Made by a program: the position numbers and the translations under genes. The notes under the pieces were generated by a model that was given only the letters and a program-made list of their open reading frames with translations, was not told where the DNA came from and did no database searches. A DNA stretch of 64,000 bases from Komagataeibacter swingsii. GTDB taxonomy: Bacteria; Pseudomonadota; Alphaproteobacteria; Acetobacterales; Acetobacteraceae. Location: the NCBI RefSeq assembly GCF_003207895.1, contig NZ_NKUB01000002.1, positions 310,001 to 374,000 on the forward strand. Direction: 5' to 3'. Shown here in pieces: positions 56,002 to 64,000 of this stretch; the stretch's first letter is position 1; every line of letters begins with the position of its first letter.

Positions 56002-56505
56002 TCAGCCGCCGTAGAAGACTTTCTCGCCCAGATCCTTCATATGCAGGACTGCCTCATCGGGACGCCCCGCGATTTCGTGGTTCATGTGCGCGTTCGTGAC
56101 TTCGGCGACGAAGGTATGATGGTCGCCCAGTTCCACGACATGGCGCACCTTCAGTTCGACTGCCGCCGGAACGCCGGTCAGGATGGGGGCGCCATTCGCG
56201 GCCCAGCGGATATCCTGCCCACCCAGCTTGCCATCGGCGTATTCGGCAGGCTTGAAGAACGCAAAGGCCAGGCCACCCTGCCCCTTGCCCAGAATGTTGA
56301 GCACCAGGTCACGGCTTTCCCGCGCGGCGGCATAAACGGCGGAATCCGTCTTGATGCCAAGGGCCAGGAGCGGCGGGACAAAGCTGGTCTGGGTGACCCA
56401 GTTGATCGTGGCCGACGCGATGCCGGTCTCTTTCGTCCCAGCCGTCAGCACATAGAGACCGTAAGGGATCATCCGCAGCGCGGTTTTCCTGGCCTGTTCG
56501 TCCAT
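56002..56505 (-). CDS. Flavin reductase-domain protein
   Basis: A 167-residue FMN-binding split-barrel protein of the flavin reductase family. YGLYVLTAGTKETGIASATINWVTQTSF, seen in two parts around residues 15-42, and LVLNILGKGQGGLAFAF (about 66-82) are typical. Such proteins reduce FMN or act as a reductase partner for monooxygenases. The start at 56505 follows AAGGAACAG; the open frame upstream (86 codons) has no similarity. No monooxygenase gene adjoins it, so the partner is unknown. Confidence 0.83.
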   Translation of the reverse strand: MDEQARKTALRMIPYGLYVLTAGTKETGIASATINWVTQTSFVPPLLALGIKTDSAVYAAARESRDLVLNILGKGQGGLAFAFFKPAEYADGKLGGQDIRWAANGAPILTGVPAAVELKVRHVVELGDHHTFVAEVTNAHMNHEIAGRPDEAVLHMKDLGEKVFYGG

Positions 56506-56820
56506 GATGTCTGTTCCTTCGCAGTATTGGCGTCCCACAATGGCGTGGCGGGACGGGGCATGTCCAGCAGGCGGTCGGGAATGGCTGCCCCCCGTTGTGG
56601 TGCGCCGCCACCGCTGCAGGCCATGCCCGCCGTGACCCTGTCTGTGGTTGACGCACGAGACAACGCACCCCCATGGCCGCACGCACGGCACGGATCTGGA
56701 ATTGGCCCCCTTTCCCCGCGTTGACGCGGTGGGGCATCGCCCGTAAAACTCCGCGTTCCACAATCCGCGAAGCCCAAACCGGCGTAGCCTTTGACCGAGC
56801 GCCGGAGGCGCCGCCTGACC
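56506..56820. other. Intergenic region between divergent genes
   Basis: About 315 bases that should carry the promoters of the flavin reductase and the helicase. No gene is supported and the base composition resembles coding DNA. Confidence 0.4.
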
Positions 56821-58113
56821 ATGTCCATGACGTTCGCCGACCTTTCCCTGACACCGCCCCTGCTCAGCGCATTGGCCGAGGAAGGGTATGCCACCCCGAC
56901 CCCCATCCAGGCCCGGTCAATCCCGTTGCTGCTGGAAGGTCGCGACCTGCTGGGCATGGCCCAGACCGGCACGGGCAAGACCGCCGCTTTCGCGCTGCCC
57001 CTGCTGCATCGCCTTGCCGCGACACCACGCCCGGCGCCCGAAGGGGGCGCCCGCGTGCTGGTGCTGGCCCCCACGCGCGAACTGGTCTCCCAGATCGCCG
57101 ATGGCTTCGAAAGCTTCGGTCGCCACCTGCGGCCAAGCGTGACAACGATTTTTGGCGGCGTCAGCCAGTTCCACCAGATTAATGCGCTCAGGGCCGGCGT
57201 GGACATCATCGTGGCCACGCCGGGACGGTTGCTGGACCTGATCGGCCAGGGCCTGTGCGACCTGTCACGGCTTGAGGCACTGGTGCTGGATGAAGCCGAC
57301 CAGATGCTCGACATGGGTTTTGCCAAGCCGATCGAACGTATTGTCGCGGCACTGCCGCAAGACCGGCACACGGTGCTGTTTTCGGCGACAATGCCGAAAT
57401 CCGTCACCACGCTTGCCGAGCGCCTGCTGCGCGACCCGGCAAAGGTCGAGATTACCCCGCCCTCGACCACTGCTGAACGGATCGAACAGTCGGTCATGTT
57501 TGTCGATGCCGCCGACAAGAAGGCTGCCCTGCTGGCGCTGCTCCGGACGCCGGGGATGGGCCAGGCCGTGGTCTTTACCCTGCAGAAGAATATTGCCAAC
57601 GAAGTCTGCGCTTTCATCACCGAAGCGGGCATTACGGCGGAAGCCCTGCACGGCAACAGGTCACAGGGCCAGCGCGAACGGGCGCTGGACGCCTTCCGCT
57701 CTGGCGCGGCACAGGTTCTGGTGGCGACGGATATCGCGGCGCGGGGCATTGACGTCGATACGGTGACGCATGTTTTCAACCACGACCTGCCCAGCCTGCC
57801 CGAAAGCTACGTCCACCGCATAGGCCGCACCGGCCGTGCCGGCCGCAACGGTTTCGCCATAACCCTGTGCGATGCCGAACAGCGTGCCTGGCTGCATGAC
57901 GTGGAGCGCGAAATCGGTCGTACCCTGACCGTGCGGGCCGATCACCCATGGCATTCGGAAGCGGCACGGAATTCGACCATGCGCGCCCCCGTGCTGGGCG
58001 GCGGCCCGGCCAAGCAGGTCAAACCGCAGAAAAAGCGCGAGCGGAAAATCTGGACCGAGGAAGAAAAGAACGCGGCCCGGGCGGCCGCCAGGGCCGCTGC
58101 GCAGACCGCCTGA
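56821..58113 (+). CDS. rhlE: DEAD-box ATP-dependent RNA helicase (RhlE-like)
   Basis: A 430-residue RNA helicase with all core motifs: Q motif near TPIQARSIP, motif I AQTGTGKT, Ia PTREL, TPGR, motif II DEAD, motif III SAT and motif VI HRIGRTGRAGR. The C-terminal extension is basic (KPQKKRERKIW) and likely binds RNA. It acts in RNA remodelling or ribosome assembly and decay. The ATG at 56821 is preferred because the frame upstream begins with TTG and shows no similarity. Confidence 0.92.
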   Translation: MSMTFADLSLTPPLLSALAEEGYATPTPIQARSIPLLLEGRDLLGMAQTGTGKTAAFALPLLHRLAATPRPAPEGGARVLVLAPTRELVSQIADGFESFGRHLRPSVTTIFGGVSQFHQINALRAGVDIIVATPGRLLDLIGQGLCDLSRLEALVLDEADQMLDMGFAKPIERIVAALPQDRHTVLFSATMPKSVTTLAERLLRDPAKVEITPPSTTAERIEQSVMFVDAADKKAALLALLRTPGMGQAVVFTLQKNIANEVCAFITEAGITAEALHGNRSQGQRERALDAFRSGAAQVLVATDIAARGIDVDTVTHVFNHDLPSLPESYVHRIGRTGRAGRNGFAITLCDAEQRAWLHDVEREIGRTLTVRADHPWHSEAARNSTMRAPVLGGGPAKQVKPQKKRERKIWTEEEKNAARAAARAAAQTA

Positions 58114-58163
58114 TCCCACCAGCGGATGGGTCATGCAGGGTGGACCGCCCCCTGCCTGCCCCG

Positions 58164-59657
58164 TCAGGAATCCCGACGGGTACCGGCCTGATGGCCGATA
58201 TTGGTGTAGAACGTCCCGGCTCGCAGCGCGCCTTCAATCTGTTCCAGTGTGGTCCCTGCCGTTTCAGGCACATATTTCCACACGAACACAAAGGCCGCGA
58301 CGTTTATGAAACCGAACAGCCAGAAGGTGCCCGTCGTGCCCAGCGCCGCGACCAGCGACAACGTGACGAGGGAGACGATCGTGTCGGACACCCATACCGT
58401 CGCACTGGCCATTCCCATGGCCTTGCTCCGGACGAACAGGGGAAAGACTTCGGCGGCGATCAGCCATACGGCCACGGACAGCGAGCCGAAATTAAAGAAG
58501 ATATAACCCAGAAGCGCTGCGACCATAAGGACCAGCCGCATCCCGGCCAGCGGCGCGGAACTGAGGAATACCGCCCCCAGAACAAACAGCGACAGGGCCG
58601 CCACCGGCAGCATGTACAGCATCATGCGCCGGCGGCCGATGCGGTCTATCAGCGCGATACCCATTGCCGTCGTGATTGTGGACGTAACGCCAACCGAAAC
58701 CGATGTCAGCAATGCTGCCGAATGGCCAAGCCCGGCCTGCGACAGGATGATGGGCGCATAATAGACAATGACATTGGGGCCGGATAGCTGCGAGAAAGCC
58801 GCAACCCCCAGCGCCGCCACAAGGGCAGGCCGGATCCAGCGCTGTTTCAGGCTGGACCGGCCGACACCTGCGGCCGCCCCCGTATCGACCGTCAGGACAT
58901 CATCCAGTTCCTGCCGCACGATATCCTTGTGTCCCCGCAGTCTGTACAGGATCGAGACGGCGCGGTGTTCATGTTCGTGATGCAGCAGCCAGCGCGGGCT
59001 TTCGGGCAGGAAGAACATGCCAAGGGCAAGCAGAATAGCCGGGATGGCGCCCAGCATGAACATCGCGCGCCATGCCCCGGCCCCACCGGACAGTTCATAC
59101 CCCACGAAAAACGCCACAAGCAGGCCCAGTGAAAAGACAAGCTGGAACAGCGACACCAGCCCCCCGCGCCGGGAGGCAGGGGCCAGTTCGGCCACATAGA
59201 CCGGCACGATCTGCGTGGTGGCGCCGATCGCCACCCCCAGCCACAGGCGCGCGAAAATCAGGGTGCCGACATCGGGGGCAAGCCCGCACCCCAGCGATGC
59301 CACGATGAATATGCCAGCCGCCACCATGATGGCAGGCCGGCGCCCCCATCGATCCGAGACCGGGCCACTCAGCAGGGCGCCAAAAATCGCCCCGATATTC
59401 AGGGCCGCCGCCACCCATTCCTGCCCCGCCGTGGACAGTGAAAATGTCTGTGTCACAAAGATCAGGGCGGAGGCGATGATCCCGGTATCATACCCGAACA
59501 GCAGCCCGCCCACGGCGGCGACAGCCGCGGCAATGGACACATACCGGCGTGCGGAAAGGGTCTGGTCCCCCCGATGCACCATGGCCGCCAGGGCGGACAG
59601 GGCGCGTGCATGGGTATGGTAGCGGGCTGTGTCCTGAATGTTCGGGGTGGTGGGCAT
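58164..59657 (-). CDS. Sugar:H+ symporter, MFS sugar porter family
   Basis: A 497-residue inner-membrane transporter with 12 hydrophobic segments. GLLFGYDTGIIASAL, DRWGRRPAIM, PESPRWLLHHE, DRIGRRRMM and VPETAGTTLEQIE are the standard marks of the sugar porter family (XylE/GalP-like). AAGGATATG precedes the ATG. It lies 41 bases downstream of the AroE-like gene and further downstream of a LacI regulator on the same strand. This suggests a sugar or polyol, possibly a shikimate- or quinate-like compound, as substrate. Confidence 0.9.
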   Translation of the reverse strand: MPTTPNIQDTARYHTHARALSALAAMVHRGDQTLSARRYVSIAAAVAAVGGLLFGYDTGIIASALIFVTQTFSLSTAGQEWVAAALNIGAIFGALLSGPVSDRWGRRPAIMVAAGIFIVASLGCGLAPDVGTLIFARLWLGVAIGATTQIVPVYVAELAPASRRGGLVSLFQLVFSLGLLVAFFVGYELSGGAGAWRAMFMLGAIPAILLALGMFFLPESPRWLLHHEHEHRAVSILYRLRGHKDIVRQELDDVLTVDTGAAAGVGRSSLKQRWIRPALVAALGVAAFSQLSGPNVIVYYAPIILSQAGLGHSAALLTSVSVGVTSTITTAMGIALIDRIGRRRMMLYMLPVAALSLFVLGAVFLSSAPLAGMRLVLMVAALLGYIFFNFGSLSVAVWLIAAEVFPLFVRSKAMGMASATVWVSDTIVSLVTLSLVAALGTTGTFWLFGFINVAAFVFVWKYVPETAGTTLEQIEGALRAGTFYTNIGHQAGTRRDS

Positions 59658-59698
59658 CCCGGCATATCCTTTCCCTTGTGGCCAAGAAGAACCGCTGG

Positions 59699-60562
59699 TC
59701 AGCCCGCGTCGGACGCGCCAAAAATATCGCGCAGGGCCTGCGTCATCACGCCTGCGTCAAGCGTTTTTCCAAGCCACAGCGCCACGCCGATCACGCCCTG
59801 GTTGACCAGCATGCCCAGGCCATCAAGCGGCGTGCAGCCACGTGCGCGGGCTTCGCGCAGGAGGCATGTCATGGGGGGATTGGGAATGACATCCGCCACG
59901 ACCTGGCCCTTCGCCAGCGTGTCGAGGTCGATTTCAGGCATGGCCTGCGCGTCACCAAGGCCGACCGACGTGGCGTTGATGACAATATCGGTCCCTTCGG
60001 GCACGCGGGCCTTTCCCGACCATGGACAGCCGGTTGCGTCACTGCCGGTATTGTCGCGCACCAGGGCCGCGATGGTTTCGGCCTTTGCCGCGTCACGGTT
60101 GACCACCGTTATGTGGGCGGCCCCCGCCAGGCCCAGTTCCACCGCGATGGCCCGCGCCGCGCCACCAGCCCCAAGCATGAAGACCGTCCTGCCCGCCGGA
60201 TCAACCACATCCCTGAGGGAGGCGAGAAAGCCCTTGCCATCGGTATTGTCGCCGACCAGCCTGCCATCACGGATGGTGACACAGTTCACGGCACCAATAA
60301 TCCGCGCGGCTTCAGCCAGTTCATCCAGATATTCGATAACCGCCACCTTATGCGGCAGGGAGCAGTTGAAGCCTGCCCATTCCATGGCGACGGCGCCCTT
60401 TACCGCGGCGGCCAGATGCGCGACCTTGACGTCGCAATTGATATAGCGCGCATCGATGCCGGCATGGCGGTACGCCGCCTCGATCATGGCGACGGTCGGA
60501 TTATCGGCGCAGGGCGTGGAAAACGAACCGGTAAGGATGCTGCGGAAATTCTGGTTGCTCAT
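59699..60562 (-). CDS. Shikimate dehydrogenase-like oxidoreductase
   Basis: A 287-residue NAD(P)-dependent enzyme of the AroE family. The catalytic Lys (SLPHKVAV, about 77-84), Asp (DNTDGKGF) and cofactor loop GAGGAARAI are present. The substrate-recognition segment near residue 11, which in AroE carries two Ser in an SxS motif, reads GSFSTPCADNPT and has lost both serines by eye alignment. It may therefore act on quinate or another cyclitol and not serve the core shikimate pathway. It sits between a LacI regulator and a sugar porter, as in a catabolic operon. The start follows AGGAACG. Confidence 0.85.
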   Translation of the reverse strand: MSNQNFRSILTGSFSTPCADNPTVAMIEAAYRHAGIDARYINCDVKVAHLAAAVKGAVAMEWAGFNCSLPHKVAVIEYLDELAEAARIIGAVNCVTIRDGRLVGDNTDGKGFLASLRDVVDPAGRTVFMLGAGGAARAIAVELGLAGAAHITVVNRDAAKAETIAALVRDNTGSDATGCPWSGKARVPEGTDIVINATSVGLGDAQAMPEIDLDTLAKGQVVADVIPNPPMTCLLREARARGCTPLDGLGMLVNQGVIGVALWLGKTLDAGVMTQALRDIFGASDAG

Positions 60563-60646
60563 ACGGCGTTCCTGTTGGGTGAAGGATCGGATTGCATAGC
60601 TATGCAAAACAAGACGCTTTTCCCCCCGGGCGCAAGCCCTAATCCA

Positions 60647-61687
60647 TCAGTCGGTGATGGCCGTGCTACCGCGTTCGATCAACTGCGCGTCAACAACATG
60701 GGTGCGTGAAAGGGGCGTGCCTTTCGCCAAAAGGGCTTCATCCAGCAGTTCCATGGCGCGCGTGACCATCAGGTCCGTGTGCTGATCGAAGGATGTCAGG
60801 TCATAGCTGCGCCACGCGGCCTGCGGGATGTTATCATATCCCATGATGATGACATCATGCGGGCAGCGCAGGCCCATGCGTTCGCGCAAGGCGTCAATCG
60901 CGCCGCAGGCCATCATGTCGTTACTGGAAAAAATGCCATGCGGCCGGATGCCCTGCCTGTGCAGGGTGGTGATGGCCTCGTACCCGCTATCGTATGTATC
61001 ATCACCCTGCAGGCGGGTCAGGGCAGTCGCGGGAAGGCCCGCTTCACGCAGCCCCTGGCGGAACCCTTCGCCCCGCGCGCGGGAGGCTGCGTTCTTGGCG
61101 GGACCGGCCAGCCAGACCGGACGCGCCACGCCATGCGCCGCCATGCGGCGCGCGGCCACGGCCCCCGCCCCGTGATTATTGGAATTGACCGTTGAGATCC
61201 ACGGCCCCACCAGCGACGAATTGAAGCAGACAACCGGGATATGAAGCTGGGACAATGCCCGCGCCACCGTTTTTGACCCGATTGCAAGCGAGGTGACGAC
61301 GGCGTCGATCCGGTAGCTCAGCAACTGGTCAAGCGCGCTGTCAAGGGTCAGTGCGTCATGCACATGCATGAGCAGCACCTGCAGGCCGTTTTCACGCAGG
61401 GCGGTCGCCAGGCGTTCAAGCGCCGTGGCATAGAACGGGTTCTCCAGCCCGCCAATGACCACGCCCACCATATATGACCGGCCCGACAGCATGATGGCCG
61501 GGATGCGGTTGGGCCGGTAGCCAAGGCTGGCGGCCGCGGCCAGCACCTTCTGCCTGGTACGCGATGAAATGCTGGCATCGGGGGAAAATGCACGCGATAC
61601 GGCCGATTGGGACACGCCAGCCAGCCGGGCGACATCAATGGACGTAACGGCACGAATGGTAGCTTGCTCCCGCATATCATGGTTCAT
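60647..61687 (-). CDS. LacI-family transcriptional regulator
   Basis: About 346 residues. The N-terminal helix-turn-helix is SIDVARLAGVSQSAVSRAFS, followed by the hinge GYRPNRIPAIML and a periplasmic-binding-protein-like sensor domain (about 70-340, with GVVIGGLENPFYATALERLA). The start at 61687 is chosen to precede the HTH; the longer frame from 61909 adds a non-homologous leader. It probably represses the AroE-like and sugar porter genes immediately downstream on the same strand and responds to their substrate. Confidence 0.9.
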   Translation of the reverse strand: MNHDMREQATIRAVTSIDVARLAGVSQSAVSRAFSPDASISSRTRQKVLAAAASLGYRPNRIPAIMLSGRSYMVGVVIGGLENPFYATALERLATALRENGLQVLLMHVHDALTLDSALDQLLSYRIDAVVTSLAIGSKTVARALSQLHIPVVCFNSSLVGPWISTVNSNNHGAGAVAARRMAAHGVARPVWLAGPAKNAASRARGEGFRQGLREAGLPATALTRLQGDDTYDSGYEAITTLHRQGIRPHGIFSSNDMMACGAIDALRERMGLRCPHDVIIMGYDNIPQAAWRSYDLTSFDQHTDLMVTRAMELLDEALLAKGTPLSRTHVVDAQLIERGSTAITD

Positions 61688-61962
61688 GACAGGTCTATCC
61701 CATACGGCCCCCTGACACCATGCCGGCGGCAGGTCCATGCCCGCCAGCGCCCTGTACCGTATGATGTCCGTCGTGCGATGGGCCAGGGCGCGCATCGCAA
61801 TCGCGCCGCATGGGCGCCGCGCCCGCCGGGTCCGGTCATACATGCCGGACCGCAAGCCGGCCAGCCGGTCATCAGCAGGCCATGCCTTGCCCGTACCCCC
61901 GCCGACCATCCGTGCGGGTACGGAACCCCATGGTCAATCATGCCTCACGACGCAGGTGGCGT

Positions 61963-63174
61963 CTATCCGATCATACGGTTGCGACCGGCCAATGTGGCAA
62001 AAACCGCAGCCAGCATGCCCGATCCCATCAGCAGCCAGAACGGCGCGCCCCAGCCACCTGTTGCATCATGAAGCAGGCCGACCAGCAATGGCCCGGCCGC
62101 GGCACCCGCATACCCGATGAACTGCGCCATTCCCGACAGGGCGGCCGCCTGATGATGGTCACGCGTGCGAAGGCCAAACAGGGAGAGGCTCGTAACCATG
62201 GCAATGCCCGCCCCGAACCCGGCGCAGATCAGCCATAACAGCGAAAGGCCGGGCATGAACGCCAGCCCGCCCGTACCGACCAGCAGCAGAATCCCGCAAC
62301 TGAACCCCAGTAATTTCTGGTCGCCCAAGCGCCGGATGACAGGGGCGCTACCCAGGTTTGTCGCGACAGCCACCACCTGGAAGACAAGCAGCATGAAACC
62401 GGCGGAAGAGAGGGATATGCCCCGGCTGGCCGCATAGGATGCAAACCAGTCCACCAGCGAATAGAACACGAGTGAATGAAACGCGAAGAAAAGCGATACC
62501 TGCCAGCCAACCGGATGACGCCATGGCGAGACAAAGGCGCTGCCACCAGACGTGGCTGAAGACATGTAGTGCTGCCGGGCGCGGAACTGCGGCATCCATA
62601 CAAGAAGCGCAGCAAGCGCAGGCAGCGCCCATAGCCCGATCGCCCCCTGCCAGCCCAGGCCGGACATATGCGCGACAGGTTCGGCCAGCCCGGTCGAAAG
62701 GCCGGCCATGGCCGCCATGGCAGCGGCATAAAGACCGATCAGGCCGGCAGCGCGCGTTGGGAAATCACGCTTCACCAGTCCGGGCAGCAGGACATTGCCA
62801 AAGGCGATGCCGGAGCTGAGCAGTATGGTCCCGAACCACAGCGCCCCGGGCATGGCCATGGACCGGGCGACCGTGCCGAGCACAATGGCCAGCAGGGAAA
62901 TGCCAAGGATCCGTTCAAGGCCATGCCGCCGCCCCACGATCGGGGCTACGAGTGAAAGCAGGGCAAAGATCAGCAACGGCAGGGAATTCAGCAGTCCCGC
63001 CGTTGTATCACTGAAACCAAGATCATGCTGTATGGCGGGTAATACTGGCCCCAGCCCCGTAATCGGCGCACGAAGATTGGCGCCGATAAGGACAATGCCG
63101 AAATAAAGTCCCGAACGGCCCGTGGCGGGCACACTGGTCGATGAAGCCGGGTTCTGCACGTTAACATCCTGCAT
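61963..63174 (-). CDS. MFS transporter, CynX/NimT type
   Basis: A 403-residue inner-membrane transporter with about 12 hydrophobic segments. IGANLRAPITGLGPVLPAIQ and LLNSLPLLIFALLSLVAP are characteristic of the CynX/NimT group (cyanate, 2-nitroimidazole and related exporters or importers). The start MQDVNVQNPASS is chosen over a longer frame with a basic, non-homologous leader. It stands between the LacI gene and the CHAD-domain gene; its substrate is unknown. Confidence 0.87.
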   Translation of the reverse strand: MQDVNVQNPASSTSVPATGRSGLYFGIVLIGANLRAPITGLGPVLPAIQHDLGFSDTTAGLLNSLPLLIFALLSLVAPIVGRRHGLERILGISLLAIVLGTVARSMAMPGALWFGTILLSSGIAFGNVLLPGLVKRDFPTRAAGLIGLYAAAMAAMAGLSTGLAEPVAHMSGLGWQGAIGLWALPALAALLVWMPQFRARQHYMSSATSGGSAFVSPWRHPVGWQVSLFFAFHSLVFYSLVDWFASYAASRGISLSSAGFMLLVFQVVAVATNLGSAPVIRRLGDQKLLGFSCGILLLVGTGGLAFMPGLSLLWLICAGFGAGIAMVTSLSLFGLRTRDHHQAAALSGMAQFIGYAGAAAGPLLVGLLHDATGGWGAPFWLLMGSGMLAAVFATLAGRNRMIG

Positions 63175-63407
63175 GTGCCGTACCCGCCGGTTGTGGCAGG
63201 TCACGACAGGAATGCGTTGGTTGACGTTAACGCTTACGCGGGAAACACGGCAGATGGCTTCCCGTCTGGAATTGCCCATACGCGCCCTTCCGCGTGGCGT
63301 CAACCTGCCCGTCATTGACGCAGTGCCGTGGAAACCGGCTGGCGTTACCGCTGCCCTGTTGCGGCTTGGGGCCTGCAGACGGACCGGATGGACTGCGGCC
63401 CCGTCTT

Positions 63408-64000
63408 TCAGCGCCAGAAAGGCCTGGTATCGCGAAAGACTTTCCACGCTGATACAAGGGCGTGGAGCGCATGACGCTGACGTTTATCATTCCAGCGTGC
63501 GAATATGCCCGCAACCGGGGCCAGTTTCAGATGCGCCGCGCCAAGTGTATGAATCAATGTCGCGGCAACAGTCGCGTCATTGTTCTCCCCCAGATGCCGC
63601 AACAGCGCCCTGCATCGCCGCACGTAGGTTTCCACGACACGGGAAGGATAAAGGGCGGAAAAATAAGTGACACCATATCGCAGTTTCTTGAGCGCCTTGC
63701 GCAGGTCATGCCGTTCATCGGGGGACAGTTCGCCAATATGCCTTCCTTTCCTCCCTGCCTTGCGCGCCAGGCGATCAAGCAATTCTGGCGCGGCATGGGA
63801 AAGGGAAACCGCCTGCCCCGCCCCTTGGGGAAAAGCGGCCTCCTCAATCCAGATGGCAAGGGAAAGTACAAGCGTTGTCAGGGCCGGGGTTTCCAGTTCC
63901 TGGAAAAGCTGCTGGTGGGCGACCCTTCTTTGTGCCTGCGCCGCGTCCACCAGCATGCGGATCAGATCATTGTCACCATGCGTCGAGAAGGCTGCGGGCA
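63408..64000 (-). CDS. CHAD-domain protein, 5' end beyond window
   Basis: The visible part is the C-terminal ~196 residues. HDLRKALKKLRYGVTYFSALY and LLRHLGENNDATVA are conserved helices of the CHAD domain, an all-helical His/Arg/Lys-rich fold that binds polyphosphate. The frame remains open to position 64000 (reading PAAFSTHGDNDLIR before the first Met), so the gene is truncated by the window edge and may include an N-terminal CYTH domain. The stop is at 63408. Confidence 0.85.
   Translation of the reverse strand, partial: PAAFSTHGDNDLIRMLVDAAQAQRRVAHQQLFQELETPALTTLVLSLAIWIEEAAFPQGAGQAVSLSHAAPELLDRLARKAGRKGRHIGELSPDERHDLRKALKKLRYGVTYFSALYPSRVVETYVRRCRALLRHLGENNDATVAATLIHTLGAAHLKLAPVAGIFARWNDKRQRHALHALVSAWKVFRDTRPFWR

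Noticed and set aside
63205-63245. LacI-type operator near the CynX-type transporter start (GTTAACGCTTAC)
   Set aside because: Only a half-match to the usual AA-CG-TT core and without clear symmetry; too weak to call.
1-64000. CRISPR arrays, tRNA or rRNA genes, intact insertion sequences and prophage
   Set aside because: Looked for by eye; no regularly spaced repeats, tRNA-like cloverleaf ends, rRNA blocks or transposase frames were recognised.

Overview
The window looks like chromosome from an acetic acid bacterium (Acetobacteraceae), most like Komagataeibacter or Gluconacetobacter. The basis is its fairly high GC coding sequence with short AT-rich spacers, a complete nuoA-N operon of the Escherichia coli architecture, a cydDCAB locus of the bd-I kind, and many secreted phosphoesterases, porins and TonB receptors. 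The genus is inferred from family composition, not from a marker gene. No rRNA, tRNA, CRISPR array or intact insertion sequence was seen.

Layout. 1-9.4 kb: two divergent, paralogous TonB-dependent receptors share a 1.26 kb AT-rich control region. The rightward receptor leads directly into a Tat-exported phospholipase C and an exported HAD-type phosphatase. 9.5-16.8 kb: an MHS-type transporter, a PepSY membrane protein, an SDR dehydrogenase, an OprB-type porin and a glutathione S-transferase, with longer spacers. 17.2-32.4 kb: nuoABCDEFGHIJKLMN with overlapping start and stop codons, then a CBS-domain protein. The fused nuoCD gene has an in-frame TGA where the conserved Trp codon TGG is expected. 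The remaining 76 codons to the normal C-terminus are intact in the same frame. 32.5-38.3 kb: an amine or amino-acid oxidase with its permease, the C-terminal relic of a third TonB receptor, a DUF2905 protein, NhaA and an unknown one-helix membrane protein. 38.4-45.1 kb (minus strand): cydD-cydC-cydA-cydB-cydX plus an extra 32-codon membrane ORF, ending in a clear terminator. 45.2-46.8 kb: a His/Gly-rich secreted protein and a PadR regulator of YqjI type with a perfect inverted-repeat operator. 47.4-55.8 kb: exported beta-propeller protein, AcpA-like acid phosphatase, di-haem cytochrome c peroxidase-like protein, CNT nucleoside transporter, nucleoside hydrolase and a secretory lipase. 56-64 kb: flavin reductase, DEAD-box helicase, a LacI-AroE-like-sugar transporter group, a CynX-type transporter and a CHAD-domain protein cut by the window end.

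How the genes work together. The respiratory core pairs a proton-pumping complex I with a cytochrome bd quinol oxidase and its CydDC assembly exporter. If the TGA in nuoCD truly ends translation, complex I would probably not assemble. Two separate sets of exported phosphoesterases (6.2-9.4 kb and 49.4-50.9 kb), with the nucleoside transporter and hydrolase, suggest scavenging of phosphate and nucleosides from lipids and nucleotides. This is an inference from gene families and adjacency.

Other structure includes a degenerate dispersed hairpin repeat seen four times, one copy lying inside the apparent 5' extension of the OprB gene, and several inverted repeats upstream of regulated genes.
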